Assembly: GCA_963691705.1 (NCBI GenBank)
Contig: OY829539.1
Coordinates: 684,501-748,500 of the forward strand
Source of the DNA: Viola odorata
Lineage: Eukaryota > Streptophyta > Magnoliopsida > Malpighiales > Violaceae
DNA: 64,000 nt
Reading direction: 5' to 3'
Position 1 is the first letter of the stretch. Each line of letters starts with the position of its first letter. Positions 22,264-33,375 of the stretch are shown one piece after another. Under the pieces are notes generated by a model. It made no database searches and was not told where the DNA came from. It saw only the letters and a list, made by a program, of their open reading frames with translations. Position numbers and translations under genes: made by a program.

Positions 22264-25200
22264 TTACTCAAATGGGTTGCAAATACCAATTTCATGCCTT
22301 AGTTCCACAAACCGTTCTTTGGCAAGAGCTTTGGTAAAAATGTCTGCAAGTTGTTTGTTAGTACCAACAAATTCAAGCACAATGTCTCCTTTTGCCAAAT
22401 GATCACGAATAAAATGATGTTTTATATCAATATGCTTGGTTCGTGAGTGGCAAATAGGATTCTTGGTCAATTGGATAGCACTTAGATTATCACAAAAAAC
22501 AGGAATTTTACAAAACTTAAGATCAAAATCTTCTAAGGTTTGTTTCATCCATAAAATTTGAGATACACAAGATCCGGCAGCAATATATTCAGCTTCCGTA
22601 GTAGAAATAGCTACCGAATTTTGTTTCTTACTAGACCAAGAAACCATGCATTGTCCTAAAAATTGACATGAACCACTAGTGCTTTTCCTATCCGTTTTAG
22701 AACCAGCAAAATCTGAATCGGTATAGCCAATTAAATCAATGCTAGACCCTTTAGGGTACCAAAGACCTAATTTAGAAGTACCTTTCAAATATTTGAAAAT
22801 TCTTTTCAAAGCAAGCAAGTGAGATTCTTTAGGACAAGATTGAAAACGAGCAAATAGACAAACACTAAACATTATATCCGGTCTACTTGCCGTTAAATAA
22901 AGAAGACTTCCAATCATACCTCGATATAGAATAATATCTACATCTTTACCATCTTCATCTTTGTCGAGGTTGACGGTTGGACTAAGGGGAATAGGACTCT
23001 CCTTGACATCTTTGTATCCATATTTGATTAGGAGATCCTTGATGTATTTTGCTTGATTGAGAAATATTCCTTCCTTAGATTGCCGAATTTGAAGTCCGAG
23101 GAAAAATGTCAATTCTCCCATCATACTCATTTCGAACTCACTATGCATACATTTCTCAAACTCCTTGCACAAAGAATCATTAGTAGCACCAAATATGATA
23201 TCATCAACATAAATTTGCACAATTAACATATGATTACCATCATGTTTAGTAAAGAGTGTAGAGTCAATTTTTCCCATCTTAAAACCATTTTTCAATAAAA
23301 ATTGACTTAAACGATCATACCAAGCTCTAGGAGCTTGTTTAAGACCATATAAAGCCTTTTCCAATTTAAAAACATGGTTAGGAAATTTAGGATCTTCAAA
23401 ACCGGGAGGTTGCTTGACATACACTTCTTCCATGATATAACCATTCAAAAATGCACTTTTAACATCCATTTGAAATAAGCTAATGTTTTTAAAACATGCA
23501 AATGCTAACAACATGCGAATGGATTCAAGTCTAGCAACGGGGGCAAATGTTTCATCAAAATCAATACCTTCTTGTTGGTTGTACCCTTGGGCTACCAATC
23601 TAGCTTTATTCCTAATAACATTTCCCGATTCATCAAGTTTGTTTCGAAAAACCCACTTGGTGCCAATGATAGTATGGTTGCTAGGCTTAGGAACTAATTT
23701 CCAAACACAATTTCGCTCAAATTGATTTAGTTCCTCTTGCATGGCAATCATCCAATATTCATCATGTGAGGCATCATCAAATTTCTTAGGTTCAAATTGA
23801 GAAACAAATGCATGATGATCATTCAAATTTCTAAGAGAAGAGCGAGTGGCAATACCTTTGCTTCGGATATTACCTATGATTTGCTCTTGTGGATGTGCTT
23901 CCATGATTTTCCAAAATTTGGAATTGGAGGGGCCTTGATCATTTTGATTTACTTCAACATTTGTATCCTCAAGCACCTCTTCTTCCGGCTCTTTCTCCTC
24001 TTGAATTTCTAGAGTATCTAGTGAAGGAGGATTGGCTTGAGAGCTTCCAAAAACTTCTTCTACATCACTATTTATCTCTTTCACACTTTCAAAAGGGTTA
24101 GATTCATCAAAAGCAATATGCATGGATTCTTCTACAACTAGAGTCCTTTTATTATAAACTCTATATGCTTTGCTAGTAGTAGAATAACCAAGAAAAATAC
24201 CTTCATCCGACTTTGCATCAAATTTGCCCAAATTATCTTTGATGTTAAGAATAAAACATTTACATCCAAAGACTCTAAAGTATGCAATGGTGGGTTTCTT
24301 ATCATGCCATAATTCGAAAGGAGTTTTATTAAGCAATGGTCGAATTAGAACACGATTTAAAACATGACATGCGGTTGCAACGGCTTCGGCCCAAAAACGT
24401 TTTGGTGTATTATGCTCATTTAAAAGAGTTCTAGCCGTTTCTTGCAATGTTCTATTTTTCCTCTCAACTACCCCATTTTGTTGAGGAGTGCGAGGACATG
24501 AAAAATTATGAAAAATACCATTTTCATTGCAAAAATCTTGAAACATGCCATTTTCAAATTCACCACCATGATCACTTTTAATTCTCAAAATTTTGGAACC
24601 TTGTTCATTTTGAATGCGTTTGCAAAGTTGTTTGAATTTTTCACATGCATCATTCTTATGAGCCAAGAAGATAACCCAAGTAAATCTAGAAAAGTCATCC
24701 ACAATGACAAAAACATAACTCTTACCTCCAACACTTACCGTCCTCATAGGGCCAAATAAGTCAAGATGTAGGAGTTGTAATGGCCTTGAAGTTGAAACGG
24801 ATTTGATCGGTTTGAAGGAGCTCTTAATTTGCTTCCCATATTGACATGCATTGCACAACCCTTCCTTCTCAAACTTCAACTTAGGTAAGCCTCTCACAAG
24901 CTCTTTCCTAGAAAGCTTTGCAATATTTTCCATACCTACATGCACAAGTCTTCTATGCCAAATAGATGAATTATCAACAAAAGCACTTAAGCATGTATGA
25001 TCATCATTAGGAATATCATTTAAACCAATCATATAAATGTTTCCAACTCGATTACCCATGAAAATTAAATCACGTGTGAAAACATTTCTTACTTCACAAT
25101 GAGTAGAGGTAAAAATGACAATTAAATCTTTATCACACAATTGACTAATGCTCAATAAATTAAATTTCAAACCATGCACAAATAAAACATGTTCAATAGA

Positions 25201-26523
25201 AGGAGAATGACCAACTTTACCGATGCCCGAAATTTTACGTTTAAGGTTGTCTCCAAATCGGACGTTTCCTCTATCTTCTTCCTTCAAATGGGTGAATTTC
25301 TTCTTATCACCCGTCATGTGCCTCGAACACCCGCTATCCAAGTACCATTTATTTGCATGGGGTTTTCGGCACATCGAATCATTGTCGCTATCTTCTTTAG
25401 CCATGAGGGAGAATTCGGTTTCTTCATCGGAAGAGTCACATTCATTTGCAAAGAAGCATATGTTGGATATCTCTTCTTCTTCTTCCGATTGGGATTGTGA
25501 GCTTTCTTCTTCACTCTCATCATCATCCCAAGTTGTAGCTTTTAGAGCCCTCTTTGGATATCTACGGGAATTTTTCCCATCCTTAGAACCTCTTTTCTCA
25601 AACTTCTTCTTCTTATCAAGGTTGGGACATTCACTCTTGACATGCCCTGGTTTTTCACATCCAAAACAAACAACACTATCATTTTTAAACTTGGATTTAG
25701 AAGTGTTAGAATGCTCACCTTGATACCTTTGCTTTTTCTCATTGTTGTGCCAAAATTTCCTGAAATTTCTAGCAAAGAGAGCTAAGGACTCAATGTCTTC
25801 TTCATTCCCTTGAGCCTTGCTAACAAATGCTACATTGTTGCTCTTGGCTTTTTGTACTTCCGGTTCACCCATTTTGAGTTTGTACTCAAATGCCGTAAGA
25901 GAGCCAATAAGTTGAGAATAGGTAGGTCTCTTTTCTAGCTCATCAAAAATAGAAGTCTTGGCATTCCAAGAGTTAGGTAAAATACTAAGAAGTTTTCTTA
26001 CCATCTCCTCATCACTAGGAGTCCAACCAAGAGTTCCCATAGTATTGCAAATATTTTGAATTCTAGTGCTCAAATCATAAATAGTCTCACCACTCTTCAT
26101 ATCTATCAATTCATACTCACGCTTGAGTGTGTTGAGTCTAATGGTTCTCACTTGAGGAGTGCCTTCATGAGCTGTCTCCAAAGTATCCCAAACATCCTTG
26201 GACAATTTACAAGCACTAACACGGTTAAATTCATTTTGAGAAATTGAGCAAAATAAAGCATACCTTGCCTTGTCTTCGCTTTGTTTTCTTGAAACCGATC
26301 CAGCTGGCCACCTATCAAAAGGAAGAGGTTTTGTTGATCCATCTTCAGCCGGAGGTTCCATGGGAGTGACAAATCCATGTAAAACGCAATCTAGCATGAT
26401 TTGATCTTGTCCACCTAGGAAGGCTATCATCTTTGTCTTCCATTGTAAGTAGTTGTTTCCATCAAGAAATGGTGGACGGTTGATTACACCATATAATCCC
26501 TCTTGAGCCATTTGATCTTTCAC
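22264..26523 (-). CDS. Gag-Pol polyprotein of the SIRE-type Copia element
   Basis: The 1419-residue ORF encodes all functions for retrotransposition in Copia order. Gag: NRPPFLDGNNYLQWKTKM, then a CCHC zinc knuckle CFGCEKPGHVKSEC (about residue 283) and an Asp/Glu/Ser-rich stretch. Protease: WYLDSGCSRHMTGD (about 390). Integrase: HRRLVHVGMENIAKLSR with CNACQYGKQ, then LHLDLFGPM, KSDHGGEFEN and PQQNGVVERKNRTL. RT: KWVFRNKLDESGNVIRNKAR, QMDVKSAFLNGY and the YVDDIIFGAT catalytic motif (about 1106). RNase H: GYTDSDFAGSKTDRKSTSG and ADIFTKALAKERF at the end. The start at 26523 gives a complete N-terminus. No stops or frameshifts, unlike the element around it. Confidence 0.95.
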   Translation of the reverse strand: MKDQMAQEGLYGVINRPPFLDGNNYLQWKTKMIAFLGGQDQIMLDCVLHGFVTPMEPPAEDGSTKPLPFDRWPAGSVSRKQSEDKARYALFCSISQNEFNRVSACKLSKDVWDTLETAHEGTPQVRTIRLNTLKREYELIDMKSGETIYDLSTRIQNICNTMGTLGWTPSDEEMVRKLLSILPNSWNAKTSIFDELEKRPTYSQLIGSLTAFEYKLKMGEPEVQKAKSNNVAFVSKAQGNEEDIESLALFARNFRKFWHNNEKKQRYQGEHSNTSKSKFKNDSVVCFGCEKPGHVKSECPNLDKKKKFEKRGSKDGKNSRRYPKRALKATTWDDDESEEESSQSQSEEEEEISNICFFANECDSSDEETEFSLMAKEDSDNDSMCRKPHANKWYLDSGCSRHMTGDKKKFTHLKEEDRGNVRFGDNLKRKISGIGKVGHSPSIEHVLFVHGLKFNLLSISQLCDKDLIVIFTSTHCEVRNVFTRDLIFMGNRVGNIYMIGLNDIPNDDHTCLSAFVDNSSIWHRRLVHVGMENIAKLSRKELVRGLPKLKFEKEGLCNACQYGKQIKSSFKPIKSVSTSRPLQLLHLDLFGPMRTVSVGGKSYVFVIVDDFSRFTWVIFLAHKNDACEKFKQLCKRIQNEQGSKILRIKSDHGGEFENGMFQDFCNENGIFHNFSCPRTPQQNGVVERKNRTLQETARTLLNEHNTPKRFWAEAVATACHVLNRVLIRPLLNKTPFELWHDKKPTIAYFRVFGCKCFILNIKDNLGKFDAKSDEGIFLGYSTTSKAYRVYNKRTLVVEESMHIAFDESNPFESVKEINSDVEEVFGSSQANPPSLDTLEIQEEKEPEEEVLEDTNVEVNQNDQGPSNSKFWKIMEAHPQEQIIGNIRSKGIATRSSLRNLNDHHAFVSQFEPKKFDDASHDEYWMIAMQEELNQFERNCVWKLVPKPSNHTIIGTKWVFRNKLDESGNVIRNKARLVAQGYNQQEGIDFDETFAPVARLESIRMLLAFACFKNISLFQMDVKSAFLNGYIMEEVYVKQPPGFEDPKFPNHVFKLEKALYGLKQAPRAWYDRLSQFLLKNGFKMGKIDSTLFTKHDGNHMLIVQIYVDDIIFGATNDSLCKEFEKCMHSEFEMSMMGELTFFLGLQIRQSKEGIFLNQAKYIKDLLIKYGYKDVKESPIPLSPTVNLDKDEDGKDVDIILYRGMIGSLLYLTASRPDIMFSVCLFARFQSCPKESHLLALKRIFKYLKGTSKLGLWYPKGSSIDLIGYTDSDFAGSKTDRKSTSGSCQFLGQCMVSWSSKKQNSVAISTTEAEYIAAGSCVSQILWMKQTLEDFDLKFCKIPVFCDNLSAIQLTKNPICHSRTKHIDIKHHFIRDHLAKGDIVLEFVGTNKQLADIFTKALAKERFVELRHEIGICNPFE

Positions 26524-26556
26524 TTGAGGTGATTAAACCTAAAAAACAAGTACCTT

Positions 26557-26568
26557 GCTCCGCTACCA
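26557..26568 (-). other. Primer binding site of SIRE (TGGTAGCGGAGC)
   Basis: Two nt after the 5' LTR end on the minus strand. The 12-mer is identical to that of the CRM-type and Tnt1-like elements in this window. Confidence 0.75.
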
Positions 26569-26570
26569 AT

Positions 26571-27858
26571 TGATAAACGGCCTAGAGGGGGGGTGAATAG
26601 GCAATAATAGGAAATAAAAATTCTAACACAAATGTAAATAATTTGAGTGCGGAAATTAGAATGTAAAAACACAAGTACGTATAGTGGTTCCAATTCCTCA
26701 ATGAATTGTACTCCACTACCTAAGAGTCCTCCTCTTAGGATTTTCTAACAACGAACACTTCGTTATTTACCTTGAGTTTTTACGGGTTCAACTCAAACTT
26801 TACACCTTGGTTTTTCCGGGCTCAACCAATAAACCTTACACCTTGGTTTTTCCGGGCTCAACCAATAAACCTTACACTTGGTTTTTGCTAAGGGCTCAAC
26901 CAACAAACCTTACAATGTGATTTTTCCGGGCTCAATCACAACCTATAACAATCAAGTTTTCTTTGACAAGAGAATGTTAACTAGCAACACAATTGGTGTA
27001 CAAATAAATTATGTATGATTCAATAATCAACACCAATAAATGAACAAGAATACCTCAAAAGAAAGCTTAAACCTTACTTGAAAATATGGACACAAGATTG
27101 AGTAAATTCGGATGAGTGAAGCTTGTGTTATCAAAGAGTCAAGTTGAAGGCTTTTGCAAAACTCAGATTTTTGGTCTTTTGAAAAGTATGAGAGCTTTCT
27201 AAAATCTTTCTTGTGTTCTAAATGTTCTTGTTATGTTCTAACTCATCTAGGATGAGTATATATAGGTTTTAGATCAGTTATGATCTAGACAAGAAAGTAT
27301 GGAGCCAAAAATCCCGTTATAGTGGACAAAATAGCTGTTGGGAAAAACTAGCCGTTGGGCAAAACGCTATGGCGTTTTGAATAACGCTATAGCGTTTTGC
27401 TACTGAAGTTATTTCGTAACTTCAGAGGCAAAACGCTATAGCGTTTCTCAAAATGCTATAGCGTTTTCAAAACGCCATAGCGTTTTGAGAAACGCTATAG
27501 CGTTTTGCTCCTGGACGAAATCCTTCGTTCCAGTAGCAAAACGCCATAGCGGCGTTTTAAGCCTGACGAAAATGCAGAAAACCTTTCCGAAATTCATTTT
27601 CGCTTAAAACCTTTTGACTCAAAAACTCTTGAGGTATTAAATGAACATTAATCAAGTGTTAAATTGAATCATACTTACATGATTAGAGTTCTAATGTACA
27701 CTTGATCTTCTAGCTTGTGATATCTTGATTTGTTGCTTCTTTTCTTATTTGCTTGATCACAAACTACACACACTTTAACTTCAAATTGCATTAGTAATAC
27801 TAATTAGTTTGTGTGTCTAAAATCATCAAAACAAGAGTAAGTTGCCCTTGGGCTAACA
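26571..27858 (-). repeat. 5' LTR of the SIRE-type element
   Basis: 107 bp longer overall than the 3' LTR because it has seven palindromic boxes instead of three; the TATATATA box is near 27256-27266. The 36-bp tandem units lie at about 26800-26945 (R/U5 side in element orientation). Confidence 0.93.
27361..27556. promoter_or_regulatory. Array of seven AAAACGCTATAGCGTTTT-type palindromes in U3
   Basis: Boxes begin at about 27361, 27383, 27430, 27450, 27469, 27491 and 27538. The best copies are perfect 16-18 bp palindromes; variants carry TATGG or CATAG in the centre. Two longer hairpins with stems CTGAAGTTA/TAACTTCAG and CTGGACGAA/TTCGTTCCAG lie between them. In element orientation the array is about 100-290 bp upstream of TATATATA. 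Enhancer function is inferred from position. Confidence 0.55.
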
Positions 27859-27863
27859 GATAG

Positions 27864-29032
27864 GTGCTCTTTGTACGATGAAGAACTTGTTCGTCGATGT
27901 TTTTCTCATCCAGCGGCTAAGTGTCTCTGAGATGGAAGGTCAGTATGTGCTTCGGGAGATTCATGAGGGCATTTGTGGGATGCACGTGTCTGGGGGAACC
28001 ATGGCAGCGCAAGTACTGCGGCTGGGATTCTATTGGCCTACCATAAGAGGAGATTGTGACCAATTTGTGTGAACGTGTAAGAAATGCCAGGAGTTTGCGA
28101 GGATTCCACGGCAGCCAGCGACAGACATAATGGCTATGATTAGCCCATGCCCGTTTGCTCAATGGGGAATTGACATTTTAAGGCCGTTTCCTAAGGCTCG
28201 ATCCCAGCTGGAATATGTGATAGTTGCGGTGGATTACTTCACTAAGTGGGCTAAGGCAAGGCCGTTGGCAAGGATCACGGCCGAGATGGCATGGCGATTC
28301 TTCTTAACTCAGGTCATCTACCAGTTTGGCATCCCTCGGATTCTAATCAGTGATAACGGTACTCAGTTTAAAATTACATACTTTCAAGAAAAATGCCAAT
28401 CATTGGCCATTGAGCAAAGGTTCATGTCGGTGGCGCATCCGCAAACAAACGGCCAAACGGAAGTAACAAATCGAACAATCTTGAGTGGAATCAAAAAGAA
28501 CTTGGAAGGAGCTCGCAGAAAGTGGGTAGATGAATTGCCAAATGTCATGTGGGCTTACCGGATGACAGATAAAATGAGTACAGGAGAGACACTGTTTGCT
28601 CTGACTTATGGAACCAAGGCAGTGACTTCGGTAGAGTTAGGGGTTATCAGTTTGCGGGTTGAGCACTTCGAAGAAGAGCGAAATCAGGTATTACTGCAAG
28701 CGCAGCTTGATTTGTTACCGGAACTTCGAGAGCAGGCGTTCTTGAAGAACCTGCACTATAAGTGCAAGATGGTGAAATATCACAACTGGAAAGTAAGGGA
28801 ACGGTTGCTGAAGGTGGGTGATCTGGTTCTGCGCAAGAGACAAGCGGCAGGGCAGGAGATGAGAAAGTTAAGTCCTAATTGGGACGGACCTTACCGGGTA
28901 ACGCGAGTAATCGGTAGGGGCGCATATCATCTCGAAGAGGAGGATGGTACTCCGTTGCCTAACTCGTGGAACATTGTTAACTTAAAGTTGTATCATCCAA
29001 GGGCGGATGTGTTGTTTGTACTTTCTGGATGA
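27864..29032 (+). pseudogene. Integrase of the Tat-type element, continued after SIRE
   Basis: The frame resumes after the TSD with LYDEELVRRCFSHPAAKC, needs a small indel correction near 27925, and continues EMEGQYVLREIHEGICGMH. It has the zinc-binding region (H-x3-C-G-x-H to CKKC), a TGA at 28070-28072, then the catalytic core (WGIDILRPFPKA, LISDNGTQF, HPQTNGQTEVTNRTIL) and the C-terminal region SPNWDGPYRVTRVIGRGAYHLEEEDG. The stop at 29030-29032 follows VLFVLSG. The core is open for 300 codons, so the gene was broken mainly by the SIRE insertion and earlier point mutations. Confidence 0.9.
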
Positions 29033-29149
29033 ATAAATAACATCGTGGACGTAAGCATTTCTGGCTGAACCACGTTAAAAAATATGCGTATAGTCGAGCT
29101 ATTTATTTGTGTAGATTATAGGAGACGGTATGCAGAAATGCTGTCGGGC

Positions 29150-29870
29150 CCGTCACATTCCGTTTCCAAGAGTGGTAGCAGGGCAATGAAGGATCCTTGC
29201 GGCATTACCAGTTTTTGAGAAGACGGTAATGCGCTCAAAAGCCGCATGAGGATCCATCTTCATCTTTGTTAAGATGAGTGCATGGTAGTGACGGTACTTG
29301 GGGATGTTACCGGTCTTTTGAGAAGACGGTAACATGGTCCATTTCAAAAGCCCCATGAGGATCCATCTTCATCTTTGTTAAGATGAGTGCATGGTAGTGA
29401 CGGTACTTGGGGATGTTACCAGTCTTTTGAGAAGACGGTAACATGGTCCATTTCAAAAGCCGCATGAGGATCCATCTTTATCTTTGTTAAGATGAGTGCA
29501 TGGTAGTGATGGTACTTGGGGATGTTACCGGTCTTTTGAGAAGACGGTAACATGGTCCATTTCAAAAACCGCATGAGGATCCATCTTCATCTTTGTTAAG
29601 ATGAGTGCATGGTAGTGACGGTACTTGGGGATGATGCCTGAAGCAGTCAAACGGCATAGCGATACCGGTGCTGATCTTTTGATAAGACGGTAACGCGATA
29701 TTAGTATGTATGAAGACCTCATGGAGATCCATTTTTATCTTTTGATAAGATGATTATATGGTAGTGACGGTACGTGGACTGTCGCGGCCATGCCGAAATC
29801 AGTCAAACGGCATAGTTATACTAGTACCGATCTTCCGATAAGATGGTAGCATGGTACTAGTATGTCAGTT
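29150..29870 (+). repeat. 109-bp tandem array with hairpins in the Tat-type 3' region
   Basis: GAGGATCCATCTT recurs at 29248, 29357, 29466 and 29575, exactly 109 bp apart, with degenerate units before and longer diverged units after. Each unit has an inverted repeat GTTACCGGTCTT/AAGACGGTAAC (for example 29306-29333) and a second one around CATCTT/AAGATG. The DNA lies between integrase and the antisense gene and encodes nothing convincing. Confidence 0.9.
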
Positions 29871-30241
29871 ACATAGATCAAACCTGCTTATATAACAACT
29901 GTGTTTTTTGCTCTTTTGGTAGAACAACGGCACAGGGGTGTGCAAACAGAGTTTTCCAAATGGAAAGAAAGAAATTTGCTTCTTTTTCCGTTTTTACAGG
30001 TTGTGCAAATGGAGTTTGCAAACGGAACGAAAGAAGTCTGATTCTTTTGTACAGGTTGTGCAAGCAGAGTTTGGCAAACGGATGAGTAGTATCCGAAAAT
30101 AGCAGACGCATGGACAATATCCAGGAAACAAGATTGATAAGTGCAAAAGGCGTAATAAAGATAAAAGTCAGTACATCCGGTAACTTAAGAGGTTACAATA
30201 AAAAAAAAAGTTTTGCATAAAACTGGGAAAGTAAGATAAAG
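29871..30241 (+). other. Non-coding part of the Tat-type element
   Basis: A GTGCAAACAGAGTTT-like motif occurs three times (about 29940-30080). No ORF was supported. Confidence 0.6.
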
Positions 30242-32820
30242 TCAGGAAGTTTGAGGAGGTGGTTGATCTTCGTCCATTGCACAACCATCCGCGCTTGGGT
30301 CACCAGTGCCATTGACCGTCTCAGTACCGTCAACAGGGCCAATCTCGGTGCCATCATCATCATCATCATCGTTACCTATTATGGCATTATCTTCTTATTC
30401 ATCATCATCATCCCCTAAGTTGTCTTCGTCGTCTGGAGGAGCGTTGACACTTTCTTCTGTAAGAACTTGGCATCGGAGATCTGCGTAATTCCCAGCCTTG
30501 ATGGCGTCAAAGTTCTTGGGTCCATAGTAATCCACGCAACCTATGATAACGGCACGGGCAGTGGCATTCCTCCAATTTTCGATACGGGTAGGGACGACAT
30601 CCAAAAGCGCTTGTTTCTCCGCCAAGTCCTTCTGGGTAGAGAACAAGTTCTGCCGACGTAGGTCCAGTTCCCGTTCCATGGATTCTTTTTGGAGGATAAG
30701 TTGTTCCTGCAGCGAGGATACCGTTGCATTTTTCATGTTGACCTCGTCAGTCAGATCTTGGACAGAGGTGGTCAAAGTCTTTTCCCTTTTCTTTGACTCT
30801 GCTAGCTCGGTCATGAGTTGGGATATGGTTTGGTTTGCCTTTTGCTGAAGGTCGGAGGCTTTGGAAAGCTTGTCCCTTAGGGAAACGACGTCCTCGTGCA
30901 TCCGGTCAAGAAAGCCCACTTGGGTGTTGTTCCGGTGGGCAACCGTTTCATACAAATACTGAGCAGTGGCCATCATGGTGTAGGCAGTGATGCGGAAGTA
31001 GTCTAGCTGCGCGCTGAGAGGGGCCTTTTGGTAGTTTACTCTGTCGACTTCACAGGTCATCATCTCAGACATTAATCGACCCATTTGAATGTCGCGATAG
31101 CTGAGGTCCGGTACCCCTAGAGCGCGGCAGCTGTTATGAGCAAAATTTCGCAAGTTTATCTTGCCTAGGGGAATGTCAGGGGACTTGGGATCGTAAACTA
31201 TGACATGAAGATCTGGAGCAGGCGGCACCTTGACGTCTTCTATGGAGAACAAAGGAGCAGTGGTACCAGGAAGAAACTCAAGAACACGATCGCCTGAGTT
31301 ACTGGCAGAAGGGGCAGATTTCTTGGAACGCCGCTTGGAGATGAGAGGATCTAGCTCGAAGGGATCCTGAATATAGGTGTCAGAGATGTCGACTGAGGAT
31401 GTTGACATAGTCGTTGTTGTGTTTTCTTGAGCAGTAATGGCAGCAACGGTCAGAGTGGGGGAAGAAGAAGGAAGGTCTTCTGGAATAACACTCAGAGAAG
31501 TGTTATCCAATGGGAGAACAGAGGGGTCCAGAGGAGACTCCAGATGAACGGTAGAAGAGATGGTAACCTCTGGTTATGCTGCGCGCAGAGGAGAAGACTG
31601 AAGATTGTCTGTTTCTCCATCCTTAGGGAATTTGTCTTTCCCCGAAGAACGGAGCCTCAATGCCTCTCGGGAAGGACCATCCCTTGCTAGTTTCCTCTTG
31701 GCACGTTTGGCGAATGCAACGCATGATTGAAGAGGCATCTCGTCCTCGGTAGAGTAATCCTCGACAATAACAGAGTCTTGAGGAAGTGTTTGGTCGGTAC
31801 CAGCTGCAATTTCCTTGGCAACTAACGGGTCGATAGTTTCAGCAATGTCCCTGTCCGAAACTTGGTCGATATCAGTATCGATGGGATCGTGGGAACTAGA
31901 GGCAGTTTCAGTTGATGGACGGGGAATGCTAACGGTGATCCGCCCAGATCCGGTTGCGCCGGTTCTTCTTCTTTTTGGAATAGGAGGTTGAGCAGCAACC
32001 CTTTTCTTTTCTCGCCGTCTCATGCACGTTGGCTTCCAACCTGGGGGGGACTTCTGCAAGAAAATGCATAAGGAGAATATAAGGGTCAGAAAAAGGAACA
32101 TAACACAGGGAAATCCTGGGACTCACTCTCGCTGCAGTCTTTGAGAGGCACACCGGTAGCCAGCTTTTTGACGTGAAACGGAGTTCGAACGGCAACAAGC
32201 TTGGCTATGTCCTCTTTCTCTATAGCATCGAGATTGTGGGAGAGCCTCCAGTCATTTTCAACAAGGGTAAAGTTGAAGTCGGGTCTCCAAGTGATTTCCT
32301 TGAACTCGAGAACAAAAAAGTTCATTTTCTAGGCTTTGACTGAGTTTTCAATCTTCTGGAAATTCCGAAGAAAGGGAAAAATTTCATCCGAGTACCATCT
32401 TGGGCCGAAGCCGACCACTCCTTTACGGCAGTACAGTACAAAGAAATGGCGAAAGAGTCAAAGAGAAGGTTCGACATCATAAATTCTACAGATCTGGATG
32501 AAAGCATAGATACAGCTCCAAGAGGGTGGAGTTATCTGAACTGGATTGAGTTGGCAGTAAGACAAGAGGTCTTCCACCATTTTCTCAATAGGAAGGTAAA
32601 ACCCATAGGAAAACATTTTGGTGTATAGGATTCGGCGGGTTCCGGACATTACACTGGTCATCCTAAGTTGGGGATCGAAGAGGTGGGCGTGGCAACCATC
32701 AAGGATGTGCACTTTTAGGCTCTTAAGGATGGAAGTTAGGGTCTCCTCTTTGGTAATTAGGGAGGGGATGAGTTCCATTTTTTCTACGGCCTTGGCAATG
32801 GAGCGAGCACGACCAGCCAT
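30242..32820 (-). pseudogene. Antisense gene (aORF) of the Tat-type element, Transposase_28-like
   Basis: Transcribed opposite to gag-pol. Exon 1 starts at the ATG at 32820 (MAGRARSIAKAVEKME) and reads FYLPIEKMVEDLLSYC, ITPPSWSCIYAFIQIC and LFRHFFVLYCRKG, which resemble the N-terminal domain of the plant 'putative gypsy-type transposon' family (Pfam Transposase_28, from memory). A GT-AG intron (about 32052-32126) precedes exon 2 with a Ser/Thr-rich region, an about 100-residue coiled coil and an acidic tail ending near DEDQPPPQTS at 30242. It is broken by stops at 32458, 32329, 31574 and 30395, all explicable by C-to-T or G-to-A changes, and by a one-base shift in a seven-base G run (32043-32049). 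Extra antisense ORFs are known from Tat-lineage elements; their function is not. Confidence 0.7.
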
Positions 32821-33375
32821 GGATGAGAAAGGAAAGTAAAGAGGAAGGAAAGAGGAGATGGTGTACCTTAGGATTGCAGGAGAAGTGGCGGCGCGGCGAG
32901 AAAGTCCTTGAAGAAGAGTAGATCGCAGATTAGGGTTTTTGGGAAGAAGAATGTAAAGAGAGGTCAAATGGGGAAAGAGTGCTTTTGAGAAAAGAGGCAA
33001 ACAATTTGGGGAGCAATTATGAGCAAAATCGGGGGGACGCGACCCTTGAGTTGGCGTGCAGGATGAATCGTTGTATTGGGAAGTGGAATCGTGAAACGGA
33101 GCGTGGGACGTTGTGCGGATAAAGTGATCCACGTCATCGACTGAGGAAAGTCATCATTATTTTTTACTTTTCAGTTTTGGCGGGAGTTTCAATGAAGTTG
33201 AAAAGCTGCAAAATTATGTATTAGTCGGAAGCGAAGAGCTTAAAATATGCGTATCCGGTAGTATATATACGGTAGCCTTAAAATTTCAAATTTTGAGATT
33301 CATATGAAAATGATTAGAGGTTTGCAGGGTTAATAGCCCTTGGTAAACGCTCGGGCTCGTTTTCGTTTGGGCTTC
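32821..33375 (+). other. Non-coding 3' region of the Tat-type element
   Basis: Promoter side of the antisense gene and the stretch leading to the 3' LTR. No clear polypurine tract precedes the LTR start at 33376, which is unusual. Confidence 0.5.

Larger units (their letters stand above)
20697..27858 (-). mobile_element. SIRE-type Ty1/Copia retrotransposon, intact ORF, young
   Basis: 7162 bp, TSD GATAG (20692-20696 and 27859-27863), inserted in the Tat-type pol between RNase H and integrase. The LTRs are 1181 bp (20697-21877) and 1288 bp (26571-27858). They differ by a poly-G tract (11 versus 7), about 111 bp in a palindrome array and only about 3 substitutions seen by eye. The end CATCATCAAAAAGGGGGAGA before TTGTTAG and the acidic Asp/Ser/Glu tract after the Gag zinc knuckle are typical of SIRE. 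The single 1419-codon ORF is intact, so it may be autonomous. There is no envelope-like ORF downstream of pol. Confidence 0.93.
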
